Of a DNA stretch of 64,000 nt, positions 25,251 to 34,570 are shown one piece after another; within the stretch, counting starts at the first letter, position 1, and every line of letters begins with the position of its first letter. The translations under genes were made by a program, and so were the position numbers. The stretch lies in assembly GCF_015752285.1 (NCBI RefSeq), contig NZ_JADOUY010000009.1, positions 15,356-79,355 of the forward strand, given 5' to 3'. Source of the DNA: Mycetocola_A sp015752285. Lineage in GTDB: Bacteria; Actinomycetota; Actinomycetes; Actinomycetales; Microbacteriaceae. The notes beneath the pieces are model-generated. The model saw only the letters and a list, made by a program, of their open reading frames with translations. It ran no database searches and had not been told where the DNA came from.

Positions 25251-25489
25251 GGGGAGGTCGCGGTGACCGGCCAGTTCGCATCCAATGCGAAGGTATCGTC
25301 TTCCTCTTGACATAATACAGGTTATCGGCGCAATAAAACGCCTAGTCAGAAGGGGTTTAACCTTCTTCAGCCTCAGGCGTTACCCCTCAACGTGGAGCAT
25401 GCGCCTAAGCCTATGTGAAATTGTGAGTTCAACGGCCCCTGCAGGTCAGCGCCTTTTGCGCTGACGAGCTTCTACCGATCATTCCATCG
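25251..25489. other. Non-coding stretch with an imperfect hairpin
   Basis: No convincing gene. A TTGACA box at 25307-25312 is followed by TAATACAG, the same half-site as in the cmtR operator. An interrupted hairpin spans 25337-25381 (AACGCCT..AGAAGG / CCTTCT..AGGCGTT). It could be a terminator-like structure or a trace of the insertion site. Confidence 0.4.
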
Positions 25490-25753
25490 TTAAGCTTGCC
25501 GGCCTTGTCGGTGCGGCAGGCCTTGTTCTGCCACAACTTTGACTTTCTCGAGGAAGGCTTGCGCAGCGAGAACATAGGAGGCCCGGATCTGGTCCATCTC
25601 TTTGGCCTGGGTGCCACGAACAGCGAAACTGTGCAGTTGCTCTAGACGAGTTCCAGAAGATGTTGCGCTCAACCTGTAACCGGTACATGCCGCCTCATCC
25701 TGGCCTCCAACGTGACGCACGAGCGCCCACCTCTCCGGGGTTCCCTTCATCAC
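25490..25753 (-). CDS. Possible small hypothetical protein
   Basis: 87 codons with a plausible helical stretch (ASYVLAAQAFLEKVKVVAEQ) but no recognised family and weak ribosome-site support. It lies between the recombinase module and an IS21 scar, and may be a remnant. Confidence 0.3.
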   Translation of the reverse strand: MMKGTPERWALVRHVGGQDEAACTGYRLSATSSGTRLEQLHSFAVRGTQAKEMDQIRASYVLAAQAFLEKVKVVAEQGLPHRQGRQA

Positions 25754-25850
25754 TTCCTGGGAATAGCAACTTCATTTGGACCCGGGTTTGCCGTTTGATT
25801 TGGCCCCACCCCGGGTAGGGGATTTCCTTGTTTGCCGCTGGTTGCGGGGG

Positions 25851-26210
25851 TCAGCCTTTCTGTGCTTGACGTGTGGTTTTGAGGCGGTAGAAATCGGTTC
25901 CGGTGGTGATGATGTGGCCTCGGGAATCGGCGATTCCGCCGTGCCACCCGGCGAGGCCGGTGCCGTTTTCGACGGCGGTCCGGAGCCCCTCGAACTCGTC
26001 CTTTTCGATGGTGGACATCGTCATGCACTGCGTGACCAGGTCCACGCCCGCCATGTAGTCGGTGTCGGCATAGATCTTGGGCGATTCCTCCACGCGTACC
26101 TCGAAGCCGCTGGCTTTCAGGTACGGGATGAATAGCTCCGTGGCTTCAACGGGCTGGTGCCCGTCCCAGCCGCCGCGTACCACGAGAGCGGTCTTGTGGT
26201 CGTTTGTCAT
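25851..26210 (-). pseudogene. ThuA-like protein truncated and fused to an IstB tail
   Basis: The ATG at 26210 has an AGAGGAAC ribosome site. The first ~95 residues (ALVVRGGWDGHQPVEATELF .. GWHGGIADS) closely follow the intact ThuA protein encoded at 45114-45833. After IADS the text changes to RGHIITTGTDFYRLKTTR, which looks like the C-terminus of an IS21 IstB (G-x-x-YRL), so an IS21 end has replaced the rest of the gene. The minus-strand DNA from 25850 down to about 25754 fits an IS21 terminus. About 119 codons remain of an expected 230 or more. Confidence 0.7.
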
Positions 26211-26250
26211 TGGGTTCCTCTGTTTTTGTCTTGTCGTAGCTGGGGCGGGT

Positions 26251-26513
26251 TCAGCGGGAGGCGGAGGCCGCGTCCAACGCAGCCGCGGGCGGCATGATGG
26301 CGGCAAGTTCCTTGACCAGCGCGAGGGCCTGGGGTGCGCCGACCAAGTGGTCCATGCCGAGCAGGGCCAGGTCGCTGGCGGCGATGGACGCGATCCTGCC
26401 CCCCTGGCAACAACGCCCCAGCGGACAGGCTTGCCGGATGCCCGGAGCGGGTCCTGGTGACCGGTGGCAATCAACGGCGTTCCGGCAAGCAGCGGCTCAG
26501 TTTCCGGGGTCAA
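26251..26513 (-). pseudogene. Gene debris: Gfo/Idh/MocA N-terminus with frameshift
   Basis: Just after xylB the minus strand reads ASGKPVRWGVVARG, the dinucleotide-binding start of a Gfo/Idh/MocA oxidoreductase, then shifts frame to RIASIAASDLALLGMDHLVG and a short C-terminal-like tail ending at 26251. The core of the enzyme is deleted. It shows that the thuA and oxidoreductase genes next to xylB were once complete. Confidence 0.5.
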
Positions 26514-28023
26514 TGTGACCGCTCGCCCTCATGTAGTTCTCCCTGATGACCGGCCGGAAGTCGGGCGCCGGCGCGGCGTCCACCGCAACGGGCCATGCGG
26601 GGCGCTGGCCGCTGCGAGCCCAGGCTGCCTGGACGGCCGCGCCCCGGGCCACGTACTCCCCGGGGCTGGGGATGACCACGGGCAGCTCGAAGACCTGCGC
26701 CGCGATGGCCTGCACAGCGGGGTTCTGCACGGCGCCGCCTATCAGAAGGAGGCGCATTGCCGGACCGCCTTCGGCACGGAGGGCATCCAGTCCCCCGGAC
26801 AGTCCGCACAGCATGCCCTCGATGGCGGCCCGGGCAATGTTGCTCCGGGTGCTGGAGGCAATGCTGAGCCCGTGGAAGCTGGCTTTGGCGTGCGGCAGGT
26901 TGGGCGTGCGCTCACCTTCGAAGTACGGCACCAGTACCACGCCCCCGGCGCCAGGTTCAGCATCAAGGGCAAGCCGCGAAAGTTCATCGAAATCCACGCC
27001 CAGGATGCCGGCCACGGAGCTCAGCACCCGCGCGGCGTTCAGCGTGACTGCGATGGGCAGGTACTCCCCGCTGGCGTCCGCGAAACCTGCCACCGTTCCG
27101 CTGGGATCGGCAACGGCCCGCGATGCCGCCGAAAACACCGTGCCGCTGGTGCCCACGGACACCACAACGTCGCCAGGCTCCGCGCCCAGCCCCAGAGCGG
27201 CGGCCGCGTTGTCCCCGGCACCGGCACCCAGCAGGATCCGGAGCCCGGGACCGGCTTGGCCTGGGAGTTCAGCCGGGGAACCGAAGCAGTCCGGGTGGAT
27301 CCCTCCGGCAGCTTCCCCGGGGCCGAGGACCCGGGGCAGAACCACGGTTCCCGGTTCCTCCGGCACGGCTTTCCCAGCGGCCTCCCTGGCGTCCCGACCG
27401 AAGGCCACCTCGAACAGGTCAAGATCGTACGCACCGGCCGAGGGGCTCCAATAGCCTGTTCCGCTGGCATCCGAGCGATCCGTGGTGAGCTGTTCCAGGT
27501 CCGGGCCCAGGGGGCTGGACCCTGTCGGGCCGTAACCGCGGAGCCGCCATGTCAGCCAGTCATGGGGCAGCGCAACGGCCGCCACCCGGTCCGCCAGCTC
27601 CGGTTCGTGGTCCCGGACCCAGCGGACCTTCGTGATGGTAAACGATGCCACGGGGACCAGACCGGTCCGTCGGGCAAAATCCTCCGCCCCCACTTCCTCG
27701 GTGAGTGCGGCCGCTGCCCCCGCCGATCGGGTGTCATTCCACAGCAGTGCCGGCCGCACCACGTGGCCGGCGTGGTCCAGCAGCACCATGCCGTGTTGCT
27801 GGCCCCCCACCGATAGCGCGCTGTCGTCCGCCAGCCCGCCAGCGTCGTCGAACGCTGCCGACAAAGCCTGCCACCAGTGGTCCGGGTGGACTTCCGTTCC
27901 GTCCGGATGGCCGGCCCGGCCCTCGCGGACGAGCGTGCCGCTGCCGGCGTCCAGGACCACCACCTTGCAGCTTTGGGTAGAGGAGTCGACGCCGGCAACA
28001 AGTGTCATGGGAGCGGCCGTCAC
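26497..28023 (-). CDS. xylB: Xylulokinase
   Basis: 508 residues, FGGY kinase family. The ATP-grasping N-terminus is VAGVDSSTQSCKVVVLD. Substrate-side motifs are GGQQHGMV and LLWNDTRS, the catalytic Asp lies in GAGAGDNAAAALG, and the C-terminal signature is LLLIGGAVQNPAVQ. It phosphorylates D-xylulose made by XylA, feeding the pentose phosphate pathway. It lies 5 bp from xylA in one operon. It is slightly long and Gly/Ala-rich compared with enterobacterial XylB, as is normal in actinobacteria. Confidence 0.93.
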   Translation of the reverse strand: MTAAPMTLVAGVDSSTQSCKVVVLDAGSGTLVREGRAGHPDGTEVHPDHWWQALSAAFDDAGGLADDSALSVGGQQHGMVLLDHAGHVVRPALLWNDTRSAGAAAALTEEVGAEDFARRTGLVPVASFTITKVRWVRDHEPELADRVAAVALPHDWLTWRLRGYGPTGSSPLGPDLEQLTTDRSDASGTGYWSPSAGAYDLDLFEVAFGRDAREAAGKAVPEEPGTVVLPRVLGPGEAAGGIHPDCFGSPAELPGQAGPGLRILLGAGAGDNAAAALGLGAEPGDVVVSVGTSGTVFSAASRAVADPSGTVAGFADASGEYLPIAVTLNAARVLSSVAGILGVDFDELSRLALDAEPGAGGVVLVPYFEGERTPNLPHAKASFHGLSIASSTRSNIARAAIEGMLCGLSGGLDALRAEGGPAMRLLLIGGAVQNPAVQAIAAQVFELPVVIPSPGEYVARGAAVQAAWARSGQRPAWPVAVDAAPAPDFRPVIRENYMRASGHIDPGN

Positions 28024-28027
28024 GGTA

Positions 28028-29218
28028 TCAGCGGGCGCCGAGCAGGTGTTCGATGAAGAGCTGCTGCAGCTTCACGAATCCGAAGCCCTTGCCGCCGAAG
28101 TAGGCGTCGGCATCGAAGTCCTCGTAGGAAGAGCGGTCCGCGCGCAACTGCTCGTACCCTTCGCCCGGGTTGAGCGTGGGATCGCTGATTTCTGCAACCC
28201 GCGACGCCTGCAGGGCGGCCTGGACCTCGGGGTCGGCGCGGAAGGCCTCGGCGCGTTCCTTGAGCAGCAGGTAGGTCTGCATGTTGGCGGCGGCGGAGTC
28301 CCACACACCGTCGATGTCCTCAGTGCGGCTGGGCTTGTAGTCGAAGTGGCGCGGACCGTCGTAGGCGGGGCCGCCGTCGGGGCCCCCGTTTTCGAGCAGA
28401 TCCACCAGGGAGAACGCGTTCTGCAGGTCGCCGTGGCCGAACACCAGGTCCTGGTCGAACTTGATGCTGCGCTGACCGTTGAGGTCGATGTGGAACAGCT
28501 TGCCCTGGTAGAGCGCCTGGGCGATGCCGTGGGTGAAGTTCAGCCCGGCCATCTGCTCGTGCCCGGTTTCGGGGTTGATGCCCACGAGTTCGGGGCGCTC
28601 CAGCGTTTCGATGAACGCCAGGGCGTGGCCCAGGGTGGGGAGGAGGATGTCGCCGCGGGGTTCATTGGGCTTAGGCTCGATGGCGAACCGGATGTTGTAG
28701 CCCTTGTCCGTGACGTAGTCGCCCAGGAGGTTCACGGCTTCGCGGTAGCGTTCCAGGGCGCCGCGGATGTCCTTGGCGACGTCGTATTCGCTGCCCTCGC
28801 GGCCACCCCACATGACGAAGGTTTCTGCACCGAGTTCGGCGGCGAGGTCGATGTTGTCCAGTACCTTGCGCAGGGCGAAGCGCCGGACGCCGCGGTCGTT
28901 GCTGGTGAAGCCGCCGTCCTTGAAGACGGGGTGGCTGAAGAGGTTGGTGGTGACCATCGGGACAACCATCCCGGTGGCCTTTAGCGCGCCGGTCAGACGG
29001 GCGATTTCGCGCTGGCGGTCTGCGGCGGAGCAGCCGAAGGGAAAGAGGTCGTTGTCGTGGAAGGTGATGCCGTACGCGCCGAGGTCGCTGAGCCTGTTGA
29101 TGGCCTCGATCGTGTCCAGCGGCGGGCGGGTGGCGGAGCCGAACTGGTCCTGGGCCTCCCAGCCCACTGTCCAGAGACCGAAGGAAAACTTGTCATCACG
29201 GGTGGGCTGAATCGCCAT
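28028..29218 (-). CDS. xylA: Xylose isomerase
   Basis: 396 residues, the usual actinobacterial (class I) length. The catalytic His/Asp are in GITFHDNDLFPFG; metal ligands are in FAIEPKPNEPRGD, INPETGHEQMAG and FDQDLVFGHGD. It converts D-xylose to D-xylulose in the cytoplasm with two divalent metals. The frame opens further to 29302, but the ATG at 29218 has a GGAG site at the right distance and matches the family start. It is divergent from the alditol oxidase gene across a regulatory region. Confidence 0.95.
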   Translation of the reverse strand: MAIQPTRDDKFSFGLWTVGWEAQDQFGSATRPPLDTIEAINRLSDLGAYGITFHDNDLFPFGCSAADRQREIARLTGALKATGMVVPMVTTNLFSHPVFKDGGFTSNDRGVRRFALRKVLDNIDLAAELGAETFVMWGGREGSEYDVAKDIRGALERYREAVNLLGDYVTDKGYNIRFAIEPKPNEPRGDILLPTLGHALAFIETLERPELVGINPETGHEQMAGLNFTHGIAQALYQGKLFHIDLNGQRSIKFDQDLVFGHGDLQNAFSLVDLLENGGPDGGPAYDGPRHFDYKPSRTEDIDGVWDSAAANMQTYLLLKERAEAFRADPEVQAALQASRVAEISDPTLNPGEGYEQLRADRSSYEDFDADAYFGGKGFGFVKLQQLFIEHLLGAR

Positions 29219-29268
29219 TGAATGCTCCGAAGGTAGGTGCGGGTGTTGGGGGGGGGAAACGGAATGAA

Positions 29269-29283
29269 TTGTTCTAGACACAA
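29269..29283. promoter_or_regulatory. Candidate operator in the xylA/alditol oxidase intergenic region
   Basis: TTGTTCTAGACACAA is a near-perfect palindrome about 50 bp upstream of xylA. With a ROK repressor in the same cluster it is a reasonable binding site. The same intergenic region holds TTGTGCAAAA at 29371-29380, also found before the sugar-importer operon at 53612-53621. Confidence 0.45.
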
Positions 29284-29435
29284 ACATATTATGGATTTCC
29301 ATGATGTCAACCGCTCATTCAGAAGCGAGTGGGCAGAATATCCCGCACTTTCTAGCGGAATACTGATATGTTGTGCAAAACAGCAAATTGGACATCGAAA
29401 TCAGACCGCGAGACCCCGGAGTGAAGGATTCAATC

Positions 29436-30707
29436 GTGATTGATCAGATGGTGACGGAACGCAATTGGGCGGGAAACTACAGCTACCAGGCACCGCGGAT
29501 GGCCCGTCCGTCCAGCGTGGCGGAACTGCAGGATTTGGTGGCCAGCGCCGGGAAGATCCGAGCGCTGGGGTCCCGTCATTCATTTAACGACATTGCAGAC
29601 ACTTCGGGGACCTTGGTGGTGCTGGACGGGCTCGACGCCGGCATCAGCGTCGACAGGCAGAACATGACAGTCACCGTCAGCGGCGGTACGCGCTACGGTA
29701 CGCTCGCGGCAGAGCTCCAGTGCCAGGGCTTTGCCCTCCACAACCTCGCCTCGCTGCCGCACATCTCAGTGGCGGGGGCGGTCGCCACCGCCACGCATGG
29801 CTCCGGCGATAGCAACGGCAATCTCGCAACCGCCGTGGCGGCGCTTGAGCTGGCCACCGCCGACGGCAGCGTCCTCACGACCCGCCGCGGCGACGCCGAC
29901 TTTGCCGGAATGGTGGTGGGACTGGGCGCACTGGGCATCGTCAGCCGCCTGACCCTGGACATTGAACCCAGCTTCGACATTGCCCAGAGTGTCTTTGAAG
30001 GCCTCGACTGGGAACAGGTCCTGGAGCGCTTCGACGAAGTGATGTCCTCAGCCTACAGCGTGAGCCTGTTCACCAACTGGAGCGGGGAAACGGTGGGCCA
30101 GGCATGGCTCAAGCGCCGGACCGACGAGGCGGTACGGCACACCGGATGGCCGGAATTCCTCTCCGGGACGCCGGCCACAGACGCTCGGCACCCGCTTCCC
30201 GGAGTGTCCGGAAGCAACTGCACCCAGCAACTCGGCGTTCCCGGGCCCTGGTCCGGCCGGCTCGCCCACTTCCGGATGGAATTCACACCCAGCAAGGGCG
30301 ACGAGCTTCAGAGCGAATACCTGATACCCCGGGAGCATGCCGTGGAGGCCATCCGCACGATGCGGAGCCTCTCCGAGATCGTCACTCCCCTGCTTCTGGT
30401 CGGGGAAATCCGCACGATAGCGGCGGACCAGCTGTGGCTGAGCCCTAACTACGGCCGTGACGGGATCGGCCTGCACTTCACCTGGCGCCAGAACGAGCCG
30501 GCGGTCAAGGCCATCCTGCCCCGTCTTGAAGCGGAGCTGGCCCCGTTCAGCGCCAGGCCGCATTGGGGCAAGCTGTTCCACGGCTGCGCCGACAGCCTCG
30601 CCCCGCTGTATCCCCGCTTTGCCGACTTCACCGCATTGGCCGGGCGGCTAGACCCGTCCGAAAAATTCCGCAACGCATTCCTGGACCGCAGGGTGTTCGG
30701 CCGCTGA
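29436..30707 (+). CDS. FAD-dependent alditol (xylitol/sorbitol) oxidase
   Basis: About 423 residues. The VAO-type FAD domain shows RALGSRHSFNDIA, where the His is the likely covalent FAD anchor of the AldO group, and ATATHGSGDSNGNL. The C-terminal substrate domain ends with FRNAFLDRRVFGR. AldO enzymes oxidise xylitol to xylose and sorbitol to glucose, releasing H2O2. The GTG at 29436 has an AAGGA site 7 bases upstream; ATG 29448 is the alternative. Placed beside xylAB, it would let xylitol enter the xylose pathway. Confidence 0.88.
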   Translation: MIDQMVTERNWAGNYSYQAPRMARPSSVAELQDLVASAGKIRALGSRHSFNDIADTSGTLVVLDGLDAGISVDRQNMTVTVSGGTRYGTLAAELQCQGFALHNLASLPHISVAGAVATATHGSGDSNGNLATAVAALELATADGSVLTTRRGDADFAGMVVGLGALGIVSRLTLDIEPSFDIAQSVFEGLDWEQVLERFDEVMSSAYSVSLFTNWSGETVGQAWLKRRTDEAVRHTGWPEFLSGTPATDARHPLPGVSGSNCTQQLGVPGPWSGRLAHFRMEFTPSKGDELQSEYLIPREHAVEAIRTMRSLSEIVTPLLLVGEIRTIAADQLWLSPNYGRDGIGLHFTWRQNEPAVKAILPRLEAELAPFSARPHWGKLFHGCADSLAPLYPRFADFTALAGRLDPSEKFRNAFLDRRVFGR

Positions 30708-30717
30708 TAGTGTCACG

Positions 30718-31947
30718 ATGATGCCTCCACGTACTCCTTCCGCGTCGGCGAGCGAGCCAGACCCATCGCGCCGAAACAACTTGTCGTTGCTGACCTCCCT
30801 CGTCCATCACCACGGCGTCCTCAGCCGCGCCCAACTGACCCGGCAAACGGGGCTGAACCGTTCCACCGTCGGAACCTTGATCGGACAACTCATCTCCTTG
30901 GGGCTGGTCTATGAAACGGCGCCCGCCGGCGAGGGTCAGGTGGGCCGGCCCAGTCCGGATGTCCATCCCAGCCCGTCGATTGCGGCGCTGGCCGTCAATC
31001 CGGAAATCGACGCTGTCACCATAGGCCTGGTAGGCCTATGCGGGAAGGTGCAGAAGAAGATCCGCTTTGAAACGGAACGGATTCCGAGCGCCCGAGAAGC
31101 CGTGAATATCGCTTCCACGGTGATCGCCGGGATGCGGTCCGAGCTGGATGCCTCCTACCGGATTACCGGCATCGGCATGGCCGTGCCCGGTTTGGTGAAC
31201 CGCGACGACGGCGTGGTGCGGCACGCACCACATCTGGGCTGGCGCAACGAGCCGGTTGCCCGGATGCTCAGTGAGGCAACCGGCTACCGGTGCCAGGCCG
31301 CCAACGACGCCTCCCTGAGTGCCGAAGCAGAGCTTATTTTCGGTGCCGGCGCCAGGCAGGGGAATCTGATCTATCTCAACGGCGGCGCCAGCGGCATCGG
31401 CGCCGGCATCATCGCCGACGGGCATCTGCTCAAGGGGGCCTCCGGCTACGCGGGCGAACTCGGACACACCTTTGTCCGCACCGCCGGCAAGACCTGTCAC
31501 TGCGGGGCCACGGGCTGCCTGGAAACCGAAGTCTCCCAGTCCCGCCTCCTCGAACTGGCCGGCCTGAGCAGCGGCGACACCGCCGACCTCGAACAGGCAC
31601 TCAGTAGCGGCAACAGCGCCGAGGTGAACGAGGAAGTCACACGCCAGCTCACTTTCCTGGGTATCGCCCTGCGCAATGCTGTGAACATTTTCAACCCCGA
31701 GGTGATCGTCCTCGACGGTTTCCTGGGCACGCTGCATGCGCTCGCCCCGGCATCACTGGACGGAATGCTTATATCCCAGGCAATGGACGGCCCCGCGGGC
31801 CAGGTGAAGATCTACCGCGCAGCGCTCGGTTCCGACCTGATGATGATCGGGGCCGCGGAGCTGGCGTTCACACAGTTCCTGGCCGATCCTGCAGACATCG
31901 GCGCAACACCCGGCACCCTGCCGGCACCCACGTCACAGACAGGCTAA
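30718..31947 (+). CDS. ROK-family repressor, XylR-like
   Basis: 409 residues. A winged helix-turn-helix (RAQLTRQTGLNRSTVGTLI) is followed by a ROK domain with the zinc motif CHCGATGCLE and AGELGHTFVR. It probably represses xylAB and the oxidase gene and is released by xylose. It starts 11 bp after the oxidase stop, so they share a transcript. It differs clearly from the ROK protein at 1886-3091. Confidence 0.88.
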   Translation: MMPPRTPSASASEPDPSRRNNLSLLTSLVHHHGVLSRAQLTRQTGLNRSTVGTLIGQLISLGLVYETAPAGEGQVGRPSPDVHPSPSIAALAVNPEIDAVTIGLVGLCGKVQKKIRFETERIPSAREAVNIASTVIAGMRSELDASYRITGIGMAVPGLVNRDDGVVRHAPHLGWRNEPVARMLSEATGYRCQAANDASLSAEAELIFGAGARQGNLIYLNGGASGIGAGIIADGHLLKGASGYAGELGHTFVRTAGKTCHCGATGCLETEVSQSRLLELAGLSSGDTADLEQALSSGNSAEVNEEVTRQLTFLGIALRNAVNIFNPEVIVLDGFLGTLHALAPASLDGMLISQAMDGPAGQVKIYRAALGSDLMMIGAAELAFTQFLADPADIGATPGTLPAPTSQTG

Positions 31948-31949
31948 CC

Positions 31950-32084
31950 ATGCAGAACCAGACCATTTCACCCATGGGTGACCACCTCCAATTTCAGTCA
32001 ACGCTCGAAGGCCGCCGCCAAAAGGCCGTCGTGACGGAAACTGCCGCCAGCCTGGGCGCCCTCGAAATCGACGGTGTCGCGCCG
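31950..32084 (+). pseudogene. Aldose 1-epimerase (mutarotase), N-terminal fragment
   Basis: About 45 codons reading LEGRRQKAVVTETAASLGAL and then IDGVAPRA, which fits the first strands of GalM-type aldose 1-epimerases. The rest is replaced at about 32085 by DNA belonging to the convergent esterase gene. It marks the right end of the xylose block. Confidence 0.5.
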
Positions 32085-32094
32085 CGCGCACGTG

Positions 32095-33069
32095 TCAGGC
32101 GCCAACGAATCTTTGGCGGACCCAGTCGACCTGCTGCAGCCAGTGCGCCGTCATGCCGCCCTCGTGGCCGTTGAATTCGTAGACCTCGATGTCGCGGTCG
32201 GGGCTTTTATAGGCGTTGAATGCGGCGAAGATGCTCGAGGGAAGCACGGTGTTATCCATGAGGCCCACCGAGAACAGCGCGGGAATACGTGCTCGCCGTG
32301 CGAAGTTCACGCCGTCAAAGTACGACAGGGTGCGGAAGGTACGATCGACCGCATCGCGATGCACCGAGAGATAGCGGGTGATTTCGGTGAAGGGCTCGAA
32401 CGGGGTTCGGCCCACTGAGTTGCGAAAGTCGCACAAGAACGGAACGTCAGGCATGACGCCGACGGGAATATCTGAGAGCGCCGCGGCGGCAAGAGCAATT
32501 CCCCCGCCCTGGCTGGCGCCGGTGAGAACGATCTGACTGCTCACGACACCCTCGAGCGAGGCCACGTCGTCGATGAGTCGGACAGCATCAGCGAACACGC
32601 GACGAAAATAGTAGGTGTCAGGGTCAGCGATGCCGCGGGTCATGTAACCGGAGGTTGCCGGGCCAGATCCGTGGGGGTCGGGAGTCGCACCACCAGTGCC
32701 CCAGGCGCTTCCTTGCCCACGCGTGTCCATGATGACGTGCACGAACCCCGCAGCCGCCCACTTCAAGTGGTCGCCGGGCAGTCCGCGGCCCCCGCCGTAA
32801 GGCTGAAACTCGATGATCGCGGTGCGCGGAACAGTGTCGCGCGGGCGAACTATCCACGCGCGCACCGGCTCACCGTCGAATCCGCTGAAGGTCGCGTCGA
32901 TGATCTCGAGTTCGGTGATCGGGCTGTCAATGAAACCGAGTTGCAGGGGCCCGGCGGCAGCGCGCGTTGACCTCAGCGTTCCCGCCCAGAACAGGTCAAA
33001 GTCATCAGGTTCGTGCACCAATGGCCGGTATCGTCGAAGGTCGTCGAGATCTCGATCAGTGTAGGGCAT
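32095..33069 (-). CDS. Acetylxylan esterase / cephalosporin-C deacetylase family hydrolase
   Basis: About 324 residues with an alpha/beta-hydrolase fold of the AXE1 type. The nucleophile Ser is in LTGASQGGGIAL, the Asp in FSVGLMDNTVLP and the His in FNGHEGG. The early FQPYGGGRG forms the oxyanion region. There is no signal peptide, so it acts inside the cell, removing acetyl groups from imported acetylated sugars. The ATG at 33069 gives the family N-terminus. It stands alone between the xylose block and an IS3 scar. Confidence 0.88.
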   Translation of the reverse strand: MPYTDRDLDDLRRYRPLVHEPDDFDLFWAGTLRSTRAAAGPLQLGFIDSPITELEIIDATFSGFDGEPVRAWIVRPRDTVPRTAIIEFQPYGGGRGLPGDHLKWAAAGFVHVIMDTRGQGSAWGTGGATPDPHGSGPATSGYMTRGIADPDTYYFRRVFADAVRLIDDVASLEGVVSSQIVLTGASQGGGIALAAAALSDIPVGVMPDVPFLCDFRNSVGRTPFEPFTEITRYLSVHRDAVDRTFRTLSYFDGVNFARRARIPALFSVGLMDNTVLPSSIFAAFNAYKSPDRDIEVYEFNGHEGGMTAHWLQQVDWVRQRFVGA

Positions 33070-33125
33070 CGGTGAGGACTCTCGACTCTGTAGCGGCGCG
33101 CCGGCCATCGTTCCCGTGCGCGTGA

Positions 33126-33397
33126 CTACCTGAATCTACTCGGTTCATCCCATAAAGTAGGGGGTTCCGCGGGGGCGTCCCAGTTCGACATATACGCCGC
33201 CGCACGACGCAGGACCTCGTTCTCCTGCTCCAGAAACCGGATCCGCTTCCGCGCTTCACGCAGCTCGGCGGACTCCACGATTGTGAAACTGGGGCGGTTG
33301 CCATCTTCGACATCGGCTTGATTGTCACTCCCCTCTCACGACGCCGCGCAACAGCGACCACGTCGTCTCGGAACCCTTTCGGACAGTTACTTACCAT
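33126..33397 (-). pseudogene. IS3-family OrfA remnant, internally deleted
   Basis: The minus strand starts MVSNCPKGFRDDVVAVARRRE behind a GGAGGG site, then changes frame to DVEDGNRPSFTIVESAELR and RIRFLEQENEVLRRAAAYMS, the leucine-zipper end of OrfA. The helix-turn-helix centre has been lost. No orfB is left. 33400-33634 holds no gene. Confidence 0.7.
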
Positions 33398-33634
33398 GGT
33401 GAACATCCCTCCAGCAGCACCATCCGGCACTCCACGTAACTTGTCGATAATCCGTTCAGCAGTCCTGACTCCTCGAATGCCATTCTGGCTCTAAGCCATC
33501 TCCTTGATCTAATTTCAGGTGAGCTGCGAGTTCATGCTTGACATGGGGTAGGCACCCGTGCAGCCCTGCCTTCGGGCGACTGACTCGTCAGCGCGCGGCG
33601 CTATCCGACGAGGCATGAGTGCGTGCGCCATGCG

Positions 33635-34570
33635 CTACGGAACGCGGTAGCCTGCCGCGCGGAACAGTTCGTACCATTCGGCGCGGGTGAGAGGGACGTC
33701 CGATCCCTGCGCAGCATCCGCGACCCGCTGCGGTGTAGTCGTGCCGAGGACGACCTGAATCTGCGCGGGGTGACGTGTGATCCACGCGGTGGCGATCGCG
33801 ATCGGGGGCACGTCGTAGTGTGCCGCGAGTCGGTCGATGACGGCGTTGAGTTCCGCATACTCGGGCGAGCCGAGGAACACGCCGGTGAAGAAGCCGGCCT
33901 GAAACGGCGACCAGGCCTGCACTGTGATGCGGTTGATGCGGCAGTAGTCGAGGATGCCGCCGCCATCCAGGGTCGCGGACTGGTCCAGCCCGTGCATGTT
34001 GGCCGCCACGCCCTGGGCGATGGTCGGCGCGTGGGTGACCGACAGTTGGAGTTGGTTCGCGACAATTGGCTGATTCACCGCGGTCTTGAGCAGGTCGATC
34101 TGGCGTGGGGTGTGGTTGGACACGCCGAACGCACGTACTTTGCCGGCGGCCTCGAGCTCATCGAATGCTCGAGCGACCTCGTCCGGTTCGACTAGGGCAT
34201 CGGGCCGGTGAAGCAGGAGGATGTCGATGTAGTCGGTTTGAAGAGCACGCAGCGACCCCTCGACGCTCGACACGATGCGCTCGTAAGAGAAGTCGAAGTA
34301 CGGGCCCTCCCGCACGATGCCTGCCTTTGTTTGGATCGTGATCTCAGCGCGCTCCGCGGCTGAGATACGCACCGCGTTGGCGAAGCGCTCCTCGCATTCG
34401 TGCATTCGTGTGCCGTAAACATCGGCGTGGTCGAAGAAGTTGATGCCGGCGTCGCGTGCCGTGGAGACGAGTGCGCGGATCTCGTCGTCGCTCTTGTCAG
34501 CGATCCGCATCAGGCCGAGGACGACGTTGGGGGCGGTCAGTCCCGCAGGGCCGACAGGAATGGATTTCAT
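33635..34570 (-). CDS. Aldo/keto reductase (AKR 1)
   Basis: 311 residues, YdhF-like branch. The catalytic tetrad is visible: Asp and Tyr in FFDHADVYG, Lys in IQTKAGIV and His in LLLHRPDAL. It should reduce aldehydes or ketones with NADPH as a soluble monomer. First of two closely spaced reductase genes on this strand. Its first 61 codons are copied at 52661-52844. Confidence 0.9.
   Translation of the reverse strand: MKSIPVGPAGLTAPNVVLGLMRIADKSDDEIRALVSTARDAGINFFDHADVYGTRMHECEERFANAVRISAAERAEITIQTKAGIVREGPYFDFSYERIVSSVEGSLRALQTDYIDILLLHRPDALVEPDEVARAFDELEAAGKVRAFGVSNHTPRQIDLLKTAVNQPIVANQLQLSVTHAPTIAQGVAANMHGLDQSATLDGGGILDYCRINRITVQAWSPFQAGFFTGVFLGSPEYAELNAVIDRLAAHYDVPPIAIATAWITRHPAQIQVVLGTTTPQRVADAAQGSDVPLTRAEWYELFRAAGYRVP

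Noticed and set aside
25337..25381. Integron attC site
   Set aside because: The outer arms do not fit the RYYYAAC/GTTRRRY core sites and no integron integrase is present.
26464..27816. 450-codon plus-strand frame over xylB
   Set aside because: The xylulokinase on the opposite strand has all FGGY motifs; this frame has none.
27632..28984. 450-codon plus-strand frame over xylB/xylA
   Set aside because: Antisense to two well-supported genes with conserved active-site motifs.
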